Positions 37,201 to 48,020 of a stretch of DNA of 64,000 nucleotides are shown one piece after another. Within the stretch, counting starts at the first letter, position 1. Each line of letters opens with the position of its first letter. A model generated the notes under the pieces. That model was not told where the DNA came from. It did not search any database and saw only the letters and a list, made by a program, of their open reading frames with translations. The stretch comes from Argentina anserina (lineage: Eukaryota; Streptophyta; Magnoliopsida; Rosales; Rosaceae), in the NCBI RefSeq assembly GCF_933775445.1, contig NW_026089399.1:186001-250000 (forward strand), written 5' to 3'. Position numbers and translations under genes: made by a program.

Positions 37201-40200
37201 CTCTCAAATTCAATAGAAACTCGCGTCAGAAAGCCTTACAGAAAGATACTCAAACGAGAAATGAAAAGATACACAATTGGAATAGTAAAGATACGCAAAC
37301 GATGTAAAGATACTCAGTTTAAAAGAAACACACTCCCACACTTGCAAAACTCTCAAATTCAATAGAAACTCGCATCAGAAAGCCTTACAGAAAGATACTC
37401 AAACGAGAAATGTAAAGATACACAATTGGAATAGTAAAGATACGCAAACGATGTAAAGATACTCAGTTTGAAAGAAACACAATCCCACACTTGCAAAACT
37501 CTCAAATTCAATAGAAACTCGCATCAGAAAGCCTTACAGAAAGATACTCAAACGAGAAATGAAAAGATACACAATTGGAATAGTAAAGATACGCAAACGA
37601 TGTAAAGATACTCAGTTTGAAAGAAACACACTCCCACACTTGCAAAACTCTCAAATACAATAGAAACTCGCATCAGAAGCCTTACAGAAAGATACTCAAA
37701 CGAGAAATGAAAAGATACACAATTGGAATAGTAAAGATACGCAAACGATGTAAAGATACTCAGTTTAAAAGAAACACACACCCACACTTGCAAAACTCTC
37801 AAATAGAAACTCGCATCAGAAAGCCTTACAGAAAGATACTCAAACGAGAAATGAAAAGATACACAATTGGAATAGTAAAGATACGCAAACGATGTAAAGA
37901 TACACAATTGGAATAGTAAAGATACGCAAACGATGTAAAGATACTCAGTTTGAAAGAAACACACTCCCACACTTGCAAAACTCTCAAATTCAATAGAAAC
38001 TCGCGTCAGAAAGCCTTACAGAAAGATACTCAAACGAGAATTGAAAAGATACACAATTGGAATAGTAAAGATACGCAAACGATGTAAAGATACTCAGTTT
38101 AAAAGAAACACACTCCTACACTTGCAAAACTCTCAAATTCAATAGAAACTCGCATCAGAAGCCTTACAGAAAGATACTCAAACGAGAAATGAAAAGATAC
38201 ACAATTGGAATAGGAAAGATACGCAAACGATGTAAAGATACACAATTGGAATAGTAAAGATACGCAAACGATGTAAAGATACTCAGTTTGAAAGAAACAC
38301 ACTCCCACACTTGCAAAACTCTCAAATTCAATAGAAACTCGCGTCAGAAAGCCTTACAGAAAGATACTCAAACGAGAATTGAAAAGATACACAATTGGAA
38401 TAGTAAAGATACGCAAACGATGTAAAGATACTCAGTTTAAAAGAAACACACTCCTACACTTGCAAAACTCTCAAATTCAATAGAAACTCGCATCAGAAAG
38501 CCTTACAGAAAGATACTCAAACGAGAAATGAAAAGATACACAATTGGAATAGTAAAAATACGCAAACGATGTAAACATACACAATTGGAATAGTAAAGAT
38601 ACGCAAACGATGTAAAGATACTCAGTTTGAATGAAACACACTCCCACACTTGCAAAACTCTCAAATTCAATAGAAACTCGCATCAGAAGCCTTACAGAAA
38701 GATACTCAAACGAGAAATGAAAAGATAGACAGTTGGAAAAGTAAAGATACGCAAACGATGTAAAGATACTCAGTTTGAAAGAAACACACTCCCACACTTG
38801 CAAAACTCTCAAATACAATAGAAACTCGCATCAGAAGCCTTACAGAAAGATACTCAAACGAGAAATGAAAAGATACACAATTGGAATATTAAAGATACGC
38901 AAACGATGTAAAGATACACAATTGGAATAGTAAAGATACGCAAACGATGTAAAGATACTCAGTTTGAAAGAAACACACTCCCATACATGCAAAACTCTCA
39001 AATACAATAGAAACTCGCATCAGAAGCCTTACAGAAAGATACTCAAACGAGAAATGAAAAGATACACAATTGGAATAGTAAAGATACGCAAACGATGTAA
39101 AGATACACAATTGGAATAGTAAAGATACGCAAACGATGTAAAGATACTCAGTTTGAAAGAAACACACTCCCACACTTGCAAACCTCTCAAATTCAATAGA
39201 AACTCCCATCAGAAAGCCTTACAAAAAGATACTCAAACGAGAAATGAAAAGATACACAATTGGAATGGTAAAGATACGCAAACGATGTAAAGATACTCAG
39301 TTGGAAAGAAACACACTCCCACACTTGCAAAACTCTCAAATACAATAGAAACTCGCATCAGAAGCCTTACAGAAAGATACTCAAACGAGAAATGAAAAGA
39401 TACACAATTGGAATAGTAAAGATACGCAAACGATGTAAAGATACTCAGTTTAAAAGAAACACACACCCACACTTGCAAAACTCTCAAATAGAAACTCGCA
39501 TCAGAAAGCCTTACAGAAAGATACTCAAACGAGAAATGAAAAGATACACAATTGGAATAGTAAAGATACGCAAACGATGTAAAGATACTCAGTTTGAAAG
39601 AAACACACTCCCATACTTGCAAAACTCTCAAATACAATAGAAACTCGCATCAGAAGCCTTCCAGAAAGATACTCAAACGAGAAATGAAAAGATACACAAT
39701 TGGAATAGTAAAGATACGCAAACGATGTAAAGATACACAATTGGAATAGTAAAGATACGCAAACGATGTAAACATACTCAGTTTGAAAGAAACACACTCC
39801 CACACTTGCAAAACTCTCAAATTCAATAGAAACTCGCGTCAGAAAGCCTTACAGAAAGATACTCAAACGAGAAATGAAAAGATACACAATTGGAATAGTA
39901 AAGATACGCAAACGATGTAAAGATACTCAGTTTAAAAGAAACACACTCCCACACTTGCAAAACTCTCAAATTCAATAGAAACTCGCATCAGAAAGCCTTA
40001 CAGAAAGATACTCAAACGAGAAATGTAAAGATACACAATTGGAATAGTAAAGATACGCAAACGATGTAAAGATACTCAGTTTGAAAGAAACACAATCCCA
40101 CACTTGCAAAACTCTCAAATTCAATAGAAACTCGCATCAGAAAGCCTTACAGAAAGATACTCAAACGAGAAATGAAAAGATACACAATTGGAATAGTAAA

Positions 40201-40378
40201 GATACGCAAACGATGTAAAGATACTCAGTTTGAAAGAAACACACTCCCACACTTGCAAAACTCTCAAATACAATAGAAACTCGCATCAGAAGCCTTACAG
40301 AAAGATACTCAAACGAGAAATGAAAAGATACACAATTGGAATAGTAAAGATACGCAAACGATGTAAAGATACTCAGTT
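34270..40378 (+). repeat. 2613-bp higher-order repeat, two full copies and a partial third
   Basis: Blocks at about 34299-36911 and 36912-39524 match monomer by monomer at a constant 2613-bp offset, followed by a third copy from 39525 that stops matching at about 40378. Shared private variants include GTAAACATACTCAG, ACGAGAAATGTAAAG, CACACACCCACAC, a 6-bp loss giving CTCAAATAGAAAC, ACGAGAATTGAAAAG and GGAATAGGAAAG. A few differences (GAGGCC at 37040, ACACCTGC at 36857, CACAATCCC at 37480) separate the copies. Confidence 0.88.
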
Positions 40379-40979
40379 TGAATGAAACACACTCCCATCA
40401 GAAAGCCTTACAAAGAGATACTCAAACGAGAAATGAAAAGATACACAATTGGAATCGTAAATATACGCAAACGATGTAAAGATACTCAGTTGGAAAGAAA
40501 CACACTCCCACACTTGCAAAACTCTCAAATACAATAGAAACTCGCATCAGAAGCCTTCCAGAAAGATACTCAAACGAGAAATGAAAAGATACACAATTGG
40601 AATAGTAAAGATACGCAAACGATGTAAAGATACTCAGTTTGAATGAAACACACTCCCATCAGAAAGCCTTACAAAAAGATACTCAAACGAGAAATGAAAA
40701 GATACACAATTGGAATCGTAAAGATACGCAAACGATGTAAAGATACTCAGTTGGAAAGAAACACACTCCCACACTTGCAAAACTCTCAAATACAATAGAA
40801 ACTCGCATCAGAAGCCTTCCAGAAAGATACTCAAACGAGAAATGAAAAGATACACAATTGGAATAGTAAAGATACGCAAACGATGTAAAGATACACAATT
40901 GGAATAGTAAAGATACGCAAACGATGTAAAGATACTCAGTTTGAAAGAAACACACTCCCACACTTGCAAAACTCTCAAA

Positions 40980-41990
40980 TTCAATAGAAACTCGCGTCAG
41001 AAAGCCTTACAGAAAGATACTCAAACGAGAATTGAAAAGATACACAATTGGAATAGTAAAGATATGCAAACGATGTAAAGATACTCAGTTTAAAAGAAAC
41101 ACACTCCTACACTTGCAAAACTCTCAAATTCAATAGAAACTCGCATCAGAAAGCCTTACAGAAAGATACTCAAACGAGAAATGAAAAGATACACAATTGG
41201 AATAGTAAAAATACGCAAACGATGTAAACATACACAATTGGAATAGTAAAGATACGCAAACGATGTAAAGATACTCAGTTTGAATGAAACACACTCCCAC
41301 ACTTGCAAAACTCTCAAATTCAATAGAAACTCGCATCAGAAGCCTGACAGAAAGATACTCAAACGAGAAATGAAAAGATAGACAGTTGGAAAAGTAAAGA
41401 TACGCAAACGATGTAAAGATACTCAGTTTGAAAGAAACACACCCACACTTGCAAAACTCTCAAATACAATAGAAACTCGCATCAGAAGCCTTACAGAAAG
41501 ATACTCAAACGAGAAATGAAAAGATACACAATTGGAATATTAAAGATACGCAAACGATGTAAAGATACACAATTGGAATAGTAAAGATACGCAAACGATG
41601 TAAAGATACTCAGTTTGAAAGAAACACACTCCCATACATGCAAAACTCTCAAATACAATAGAAACTCGCATCAGAAGCCTTACAGAAAGATACTCAAACG
41701 AGAAATGAAAAGATACACAATTGGAATAGTAAAGATACGCAAACGATGTAAAGATACACAATTGGAATAGTAAAGATACGCAAACGATGTAAAGATACTC
41801 AGTTTGAAAGAAACACACTCCCACACTTGCAAACCTCTCAAATTCAATAGAAACTCCCATCAGAAAGCCTTACAAAAAGATACTCAAACGAGAAATGAAA
41901 AGATACACAATTGGAATGGTAAAGATACGCAAACGATGTAAAGATACTCAGTTGGAAAGAAACACACTCCCACACTTGCAAAACTCTCAA
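40980..41990 (+). repeat. Detached segment of the 2613-bp repeat
   Basis: Matches about 38327-39339 at offset 2653 and then 2651 bp. The 2-bp change comes from loss of two bases near 41431 (ACACCCACAC instead of ACACTCCCACAC). Between the third copy's end (40378) and this point, the expected sequence is replaced by 113/148-bp monomers, so the third copy is a mosaic. Confidence 0.75.
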
Positions 41991-43550
41991 ATACAATAGA
42001 AACTCGCATCATAAGCCTTCCAGAAAGATACTCAAACGAGAAATGAAAAGATACACAATTGGAATAGTAAAGATACGCAAACGATGTAAAGATACTCAGT
42101 TTGAATGAAACACACTCCCATCAGAAAGCCTTACAAAGAGATACTCAAACGAGAAATGAAAAGATACACAATTGGAATCGTAAATATACGCAAACGATGT
42201 AAAGATACTCAGTTGGAAAGAAACACACTCCCACACTTGCAAAACTCTCAAATACAATAGAAACTCGCATCAGAAGCCTTCCAGAAAGATACTCAAACGA
42301 GAAATGAAAAGATACACAATTGGAATAGTAAAGATACGCAAACGATGTAAAGATACTCAGTTTGAATGAAACACACTCCCATCAGAAAGCCTTACAAAAA
42401 GATACTCAAACGAGAAATGAAAAGATACACAATTGGAATCGTAAAGATACGCAAACGATGTAAAGATACTCAGTTGGAAAGAAACACACTCCCACACTTG
42501 CAAAACTCTCAAATACAATAGAAACTCGCATCAGAAGCCTTCCAGAAAGATACTCAAACGAGAAATGAAAAGATACACAATTGGAATAGTAAAGATACGC
42601 AAACGATGTAAAGATACACAATTGGAATAGTAAAGATACGCAAACGATGTAAAGATACTCAGTTTGAAAGAAACACACTCCCACACTTGCAAACCTCTCA
42701 AATTCAATAGAAACTCCCATCAGAAAGCCTTACAAAAAGATACTCAAACGAGAAATGAAAAGATACACAATTGGAATCGTAAAGATACGCAAACGATGTA
42801 AACATACTCAGTTTGAATGAAACACACTCCCATCAGAAAGCCTTACAAAAAGATACTCAAACGAGAAATGAAAAGATACACAATTGGAATCGTAAAGATA
42901 CGCAAACGATGTAAAGATACTCAGTTGGAAAGAAACACACTCCCACACTTGCAAAACTCTCAAATACAATAGAAACTCGCATCAGAAGCCTTCCAGAAAG
43001 ATACTCAAACGAGAAATGAAAAGATACACAATTGGAATAGTAAAGATACGCAAACGATGTAAAGATACACAATTGGAATAGTAAAGATACGCAAACGATG
43101 TAAAGATACTCAGTTTGAAAGAAACACACTCCCACACTTGCAAAACTCTCAAATTCAATCGAAACTCGTATCAGAAAGCCTTACAGAAAGATACTCAAAC
43201 GAGAAATGAAAAGATAGACAATTGGAATAGTAAAGATACGCAAACGATGTAAAGATACTCAGTTTGAAAGAAACACACTCCCACACTTGCAAAACTCTCA
43301 AATACAATAGAAACTCGCATCAGAAGCCTTACAGAAAGATACTCAAACGAGAAATGAAAAGATACACAATTGGAATAGTAAAGATACGCAAACGATGTAA
43401 AGATACTCAGTTTGAAAGAAACACACTCCCACACTTGCAAACCTCTCAAATTCAATAGAAACTCCCATCAGAAAGCCTTACAAAAAGATACTCAAACGAG
43501 AAATGAAAAGATACACAATTGGAATAGTAAAGATACGCAAACGATGTAAA

Positions 43551-43555
43551 GATAC
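43551..43555 (+). repeat. Target site duplication GATAC (left)
   Basis: Five bases before the solo LTR, identical to 45568-45572. They are the GATAC start of a satellite block. Confidence 0.93.
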
Positions 43556-44480
43556 TGATAGGAGCACTTTGTGCTACGTTCTTAATATGTTTTTACCTCC
43601 ATTTGTACTTTGCTTAACCCTTATAGTTGTAATATCGAGTCATTGAGTCACAATAGGAGTCTTGGATGGTTATGGATGTGTTTTTGTGCTAAAACGAGTT
43701 AAAAACGAAGAATCGGTCTAGAGTCCTAGTTTGAGTAGGAATCCTTATAGGACTAGGAAACCTAGTTGAATTAGGAGTCTCCATCTTTCTACGTTTTGGT
43801 CGCATTGGCGATATCTTGAGAGTCATGTTTGCATTAGGAATCCTTGTTAGACTAGGAAACGTACCATTTTGGAAAGTCCTACTTGAACTCAAACTCTTAT
43901 TATAAAACTTTCCTAAATGAACTTCCTTGTTCTAGTAACTTACTTATTCTAGTAAGGTTCCTTTTTGCAAATTAGAAACTTTCCTAATCTAGTTGAGCTC
44001 ATCTATTACATATGTCTTTTTAAGACAACAAATGTCTAGATTAGGATATGATTTTTGAAATACATTATCTCTTACTATTGATTTTCTTTTCTTATTTTCA
44101 GGTTTCGATTTAAGAGAAAATTCAAGGAATTAAAATAGAGATCAGCCGTGCAAGATAGGAGATGAGATAATGCACGAATTAGAGAAGAAATAGGAGTCCT
44201 TGCTGTGCAAGACTCTTGAGAGAAAATAGGAGAGGAGCTCGTGCCTTGTGATCAGCCCAAGGAGTTCCATGCCGTGTGAACTCTTGAGAAATTGTAGGGA
44301 GGAGCTGTCCACATTCATCAAGGAGAAGGAGCCCAGCCCATGCCATCCTAAACCCTAGAGCTGAATTAATCCAAGATGCAAGGGCAGCCATTCGATCCCA
44401 TTAAGAAGGAGAAATCCCAACCATCCATACATGGATCAGCCCATCCTAAACCCTAGCAGCCCCTCCTCTCTTCCTTCCTC

Positions 44481-44488
44481 TATATATA
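44481..44488 (+). promoter_or_regulatory. Putative TATA box of the solo LTR
   Basis: TATATATA in the context CCTCTATATATAGC, matching the context in the complete element. It implies rightward transcription and fixes the LTR orientation as +. A solo LTR can keep promoter activity; none is shown here. Confidence 0.68.
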
Positions 44489-44997
44489 GCTCGGCCTCCC
44501 TCACAATTCATCATCTCCATTCTCCCACAAACACAGCCGAATTGCTGCCCAAACACATCCGGAAAATTCAAGCCACAAAACCTTCATCCATCATCACCAA
44601 ACCGTGCTCATCTTCCTCCTCTTCCAAATCCGAATCATCCTTGCTTCATCCTAGAAGGTTTCTAAGGTGTGATTCATCCATGGCATGTAATTTTTCTTTT
44701 GGTTTTCTGCAATTTTCGATTTCATTGTATGAATTCTTGGATGTGATTTTCGGTTTGATATATGAAGAGCATAAATTCAGACTTCTTTGGTTTTATGTTT
44801 TGATTGTATGAATTCATTGAAATATGTATGTAGGCCGTGCAAGATGAATAGGGGCAGTAGGTTTTCGAATTGGTTTTAGGTTTTATCTTGATTTATTCCT
44901 TGAACTTGTGCATCTAAATCAATGCTTGAGGAAGCCAAGGCCATGGTTCTCCTAAGGTTGCGATTTCATTCACCAAAGTATTCTTTGATTGAATATG

Positions 44998-45246
44998 CGC
45001 TTCGTGTTTCAATTATTGATACTTGTTTAGGGTTGTGATAGTTCTAGGAATTTGCATGTTTAATCAAGATGAGTGACGCCATGCTTGTGTAACATGTCTC
45101 CAATTTGACTCAATGTGCTTATGTGCTACTTTGTTGTTTAACTAGACGCTTCGTTAAGTTGAACTCTCTTTAGCATATGTTTAGGATTAAACGCTTCGTT
45201 GATTCTAGATAAATAAGAAGTCTTAACGATTAGATGAACCGCTTCG
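44998..45246 (+). promoter_or_regulatory. Cluster of four CGCTTCG heptamers in the solo LTR
   Basis: Exact CGCTTCG at 44998, 45147, 45192 and 45240, all downstream of the TATA box. They occupy the same part of the LTR as the six CGCTAAG motifs in the complete element, sharing the CGCT core. Function unknown. Confidence 0.55.
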
Positions 45247-45567
45247 GACTCTAATTAGAATTGGAATCGAAATGGACTTAAGAAGAATCGAAAATACTTG
45301 CTGCCTATATGTTGTTCTATGCATGTCATACATGTTTCTTGAGTAGAATTCGTGTTTTGGTTATGTGATGAATGGTTGATCAATTGTATATAAGTAATTT
45401 AGGATTTATTTTAAGTAGTAGTTTTAGAATCCAACTCAAATCCCCCAATAACATGATAAGTGTTGAGGCCCTTTTGATTCCCCGGACTGAACGATCCCTG
45501 CTTATTCTATACTAACGATGATGTTTTACAGGGTATTTTATAGACGTTCTAATAAAACGCTCTATCA

Positions 45568-45572
45568 GATAC
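45568..45572 (+). repeat. Target site duplication GATAC (right)
   Basis: Perfect copy of 43551-43555. Removing the LTR and one TSD restores an ordinary 41-bp subrepeat junction (GTAAAGATACACAATTGG). Confidence 0.93.
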
Positions 45573-45995
45573 ACAATTGGAATAATAAAGATACGCAAAC
45601 GATGTAAAGATACTCAGTTTGAAAGAAACACACTCCCACACATGCAAAACTCTCAAATTCAATAGAAACTCCCATCAGAAAGCCTTACAGAAAGATACTC
45701 AAACGAGAAATGAAAAGATACACAATTGGAATAGTAAAGATACGCAAACGATGTAAAGATACTCATTTTGAATGAAACACACTGCCACACTTGCAAAACT
45801 CTCAAATACAATAGAAACTCGCATCAGAAGCCTTACAGAAAGATACTCAAACGAGAAATGAAAAGATACACAATTGGAATAGTAAAGATACGCAAACGAT
45901 GTAAAGATACTCAGTTTGAATGAAACACACTCCCACACTTGCAAAACTCTCAAATTCAATAGAAACTCGCATCAGAAAGCCTTACAGAAAGATCC

Positions 45996-48020
45996 TCAAA
46001 CGAGAAATGAAAAGATACACAATTGGAATCGTAAAGATACGCAAACGATGTAAAGATACTCAGTTTGAAAGAAACACACTCCCACACTTGCAAAACTCTC
46101 AAATACAATAGAAACTCGCATCAGAAGCCTTACAGAAAGATACTCAAACGAGAAATGAAAAGATACACAATTGGAATAGTAAAGATACGCAAACGATGTA
46201 AAGATACACAATTGGAATAGTAAAGATACGCAAACGATGTAAAGATACTCAGTTTGAAAGAAACACACTCCCACACTTGCAAAACTCTCAAATTAAATAG
46301 AAACTCGCATCAGAAAGCCTTACAGAAAGATACTCAAACGAGAAATGAAAAGATACACAATTGGAATAGTAAAGATACGCAAACGATGTAAAGATACTCA
46401 GTTTGAAAGAAACACACTCCCACACTTGCAAAACTCTCAAATACAATAGAAACTCGCATCAGAAGCCTTACAGAAAGATACTCAAACGAGAAATGAAAAG
46501 ATACACAATTGGAATAGTAAAGATACGCAAACGATGTAAAGATACACAATTGGAATAGTAAAGATACGCAAACGATGTAAAGATACTCAGTTTGAAAGAA
46601 CCACACTCCCACACTTGCAAAACTCTCAAATACAATAGAAACTCGCATCAGAAGCCTTACAGAAAGATAATCAAACGAGAAATGAAAAGATACACAATTG
46701 GAATAGTAAAGATACGCAAACGATGTAAAGATACACAATTGGAATAGTAAAGATCCGCAAACGATGTAAAGATACTCAGTTTGAAAGAAACACACTCCCA
46801 CACTTGCAAAACTCTCAAATTCAATAGAAACTCGTATCAGAAAGCCTTACAGAAAGATACTCAAACGAGAAATGAAAAAATACACAATTGGAATAGTAAA
46901 GATACGCAAACGATGTAAAGATACTCAGTTTGAATGAAACACACGCCCACACTTGCAAAACTCTCAAATACAATAGAAACTCGCATCAGAAGCCTTACAG
47001 AAAGATACTCAAACGAGAAATGAAAAGATACACAATTGGAATAGTAAAGATACGCAAACGATGTAAAGATACACAATTGGAATAGTAAAGATACGCAAAC
47101 GATGTAAAGATACTAAGTTTGAAAGAAACACACTCCCACACTTGCAAAACTCTCAAATTAAATAGAAACTCGCATCAGAAAGCCTTACAGAAAGATACTC
47201 AAACGAGAAATGAAAAGATACACAATTGGAATAGTAAAGATACGCAAACGATGTAAAGATACTCAGTTTGAAAGAAACACACTCCCACACTTGCAAAACT
47301 CTCAAATACAATAGAAACTCGCATCAGAAGCCTTACAGAAAGATACTCAAACGAGAAATGAAAAGATACACAATTGGAATAGTAAAGATACGCAAACGAT
47401 GTAAAGATACACAATTGGAATAGTAAAGATACGCAAACGATGTAAAGATACTCAGTTTGAAAGAACCACACTCCCACACTTGCAAAACTCTCAAATACAA
47501 TAGAAACTCGCATCAGAAGCCTTACAGAAAGATAATCAAACGAGAAATGAAAAGATACACAATTGGAATAGTAAAGATACGCAAACGATGTAAAGATACA
47601 CAATTAGAATAGTAAAGATCCGCAAACGATGTAAAGATACTCAGTTTGAAAGAAACACACTCCCACACTTGCAAAACTCTCAAATTCAATAGAAACTCGC
47701 ATCAGAAAGCCTTACAGAAAGATACTCAAACGAGAAATGAAAAAATACACAATTGGAATAGTAAAGATACGCAAACGATGTAAAGATACTCAGTTTGAAT
47801 GAAACACACTCCCACACTTGCAAAACTCTCAAATACAATAGAAACTCGCATCAGAAGCCTTACAGAAAGATACTCAAACGAGAAATGAAAAGATACACAA
47901 TTGGAATAGTAAAGATACGCAAACGATGTAAAGATACACAATTGGAATAGTAAAGATACGCAAACGATGTAAAGATACTAAGTTTGAAAGAAACACACTC
48001 CCACACTTGCAAAACTCTCA
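45996..48020 (+). repeat. 865-bp higher-order repeat
   Basis: Anchored on AAATTAAATAG, which recurs at 46291, 47156 and 48021 (865 bp apart), with matching monomer order between (GAACCACACTCCC, GATAATCAAACG, GATCCGCAAACG). Later anchors at 49117 and 50617 have spacings of 1096 and 1500 bp, so regularity breaks down to the right. Isolated differences such as ACAATTAGAATAG near 47600 separate the copies. Confidence 0.82.

Larger units (their letters stand above)
33501..43555 (+). repeat. Satellite array, middle block
   Basis: The same satellite in the same orientation resumes directly after the LTR element and runs to the solo LTR. Monomers are mainly 148/149 bp, with 189/190-bp units and seven 113-bp deletion monomers. 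Marker variants CAGTTGGAAAG, CCTTCCAG and TTGAATGAAAC are frequent here and rare or absent to the left, so this block was homogenised separately. No genes seen. Confidence 0.97.
43556..45567 (+). mobile_element. Solo LTR of a related Ty3/gypsy-like family
   Basis: A 2012-bp sequence with inverted termini TGATAG...CTATCA and a perfect 5-bp TSD (GATAC), but no second LTR, PBS or internal region, so it is a solo LTR. The first 12 bases (TGATAGGAGCAC) are the same as in the 25635 element. Further shared features are ACGTTCTTAAT, CCTCTATATATAGC, ATTTAGGATTTATTTT-like sequence, CCCCGG...GAACGAT and the U5 stretch ACTAACGATG...TTACAGGGT. The middle differs greatly, so it is a separate but related family. 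A 126-codon frame at 44431-44811 spans the TATA box, is rich in Ser and Pro, and has no recognisable domain; I regard it as chance. A duplicated TAGGAATCCTT...GACTAGGAAAC motif lies at about 43736 and 43836. Confidence 0.92.

Noticed and set aside
25635..43555. The complete element and the solo LTR as parts of one larger element
   Set aside because: Each has its own perfect and different TSD, LTR lengths differ (2197 and 2012 bp), and their middle sequences do not match.
44431..44811. 126-codon Ser/Pro-rich frame in the solo LTR
   Set aside because: It spans the TATA box, has low complexity in its first half and no known domain; chance frame in an LTR is more likely.
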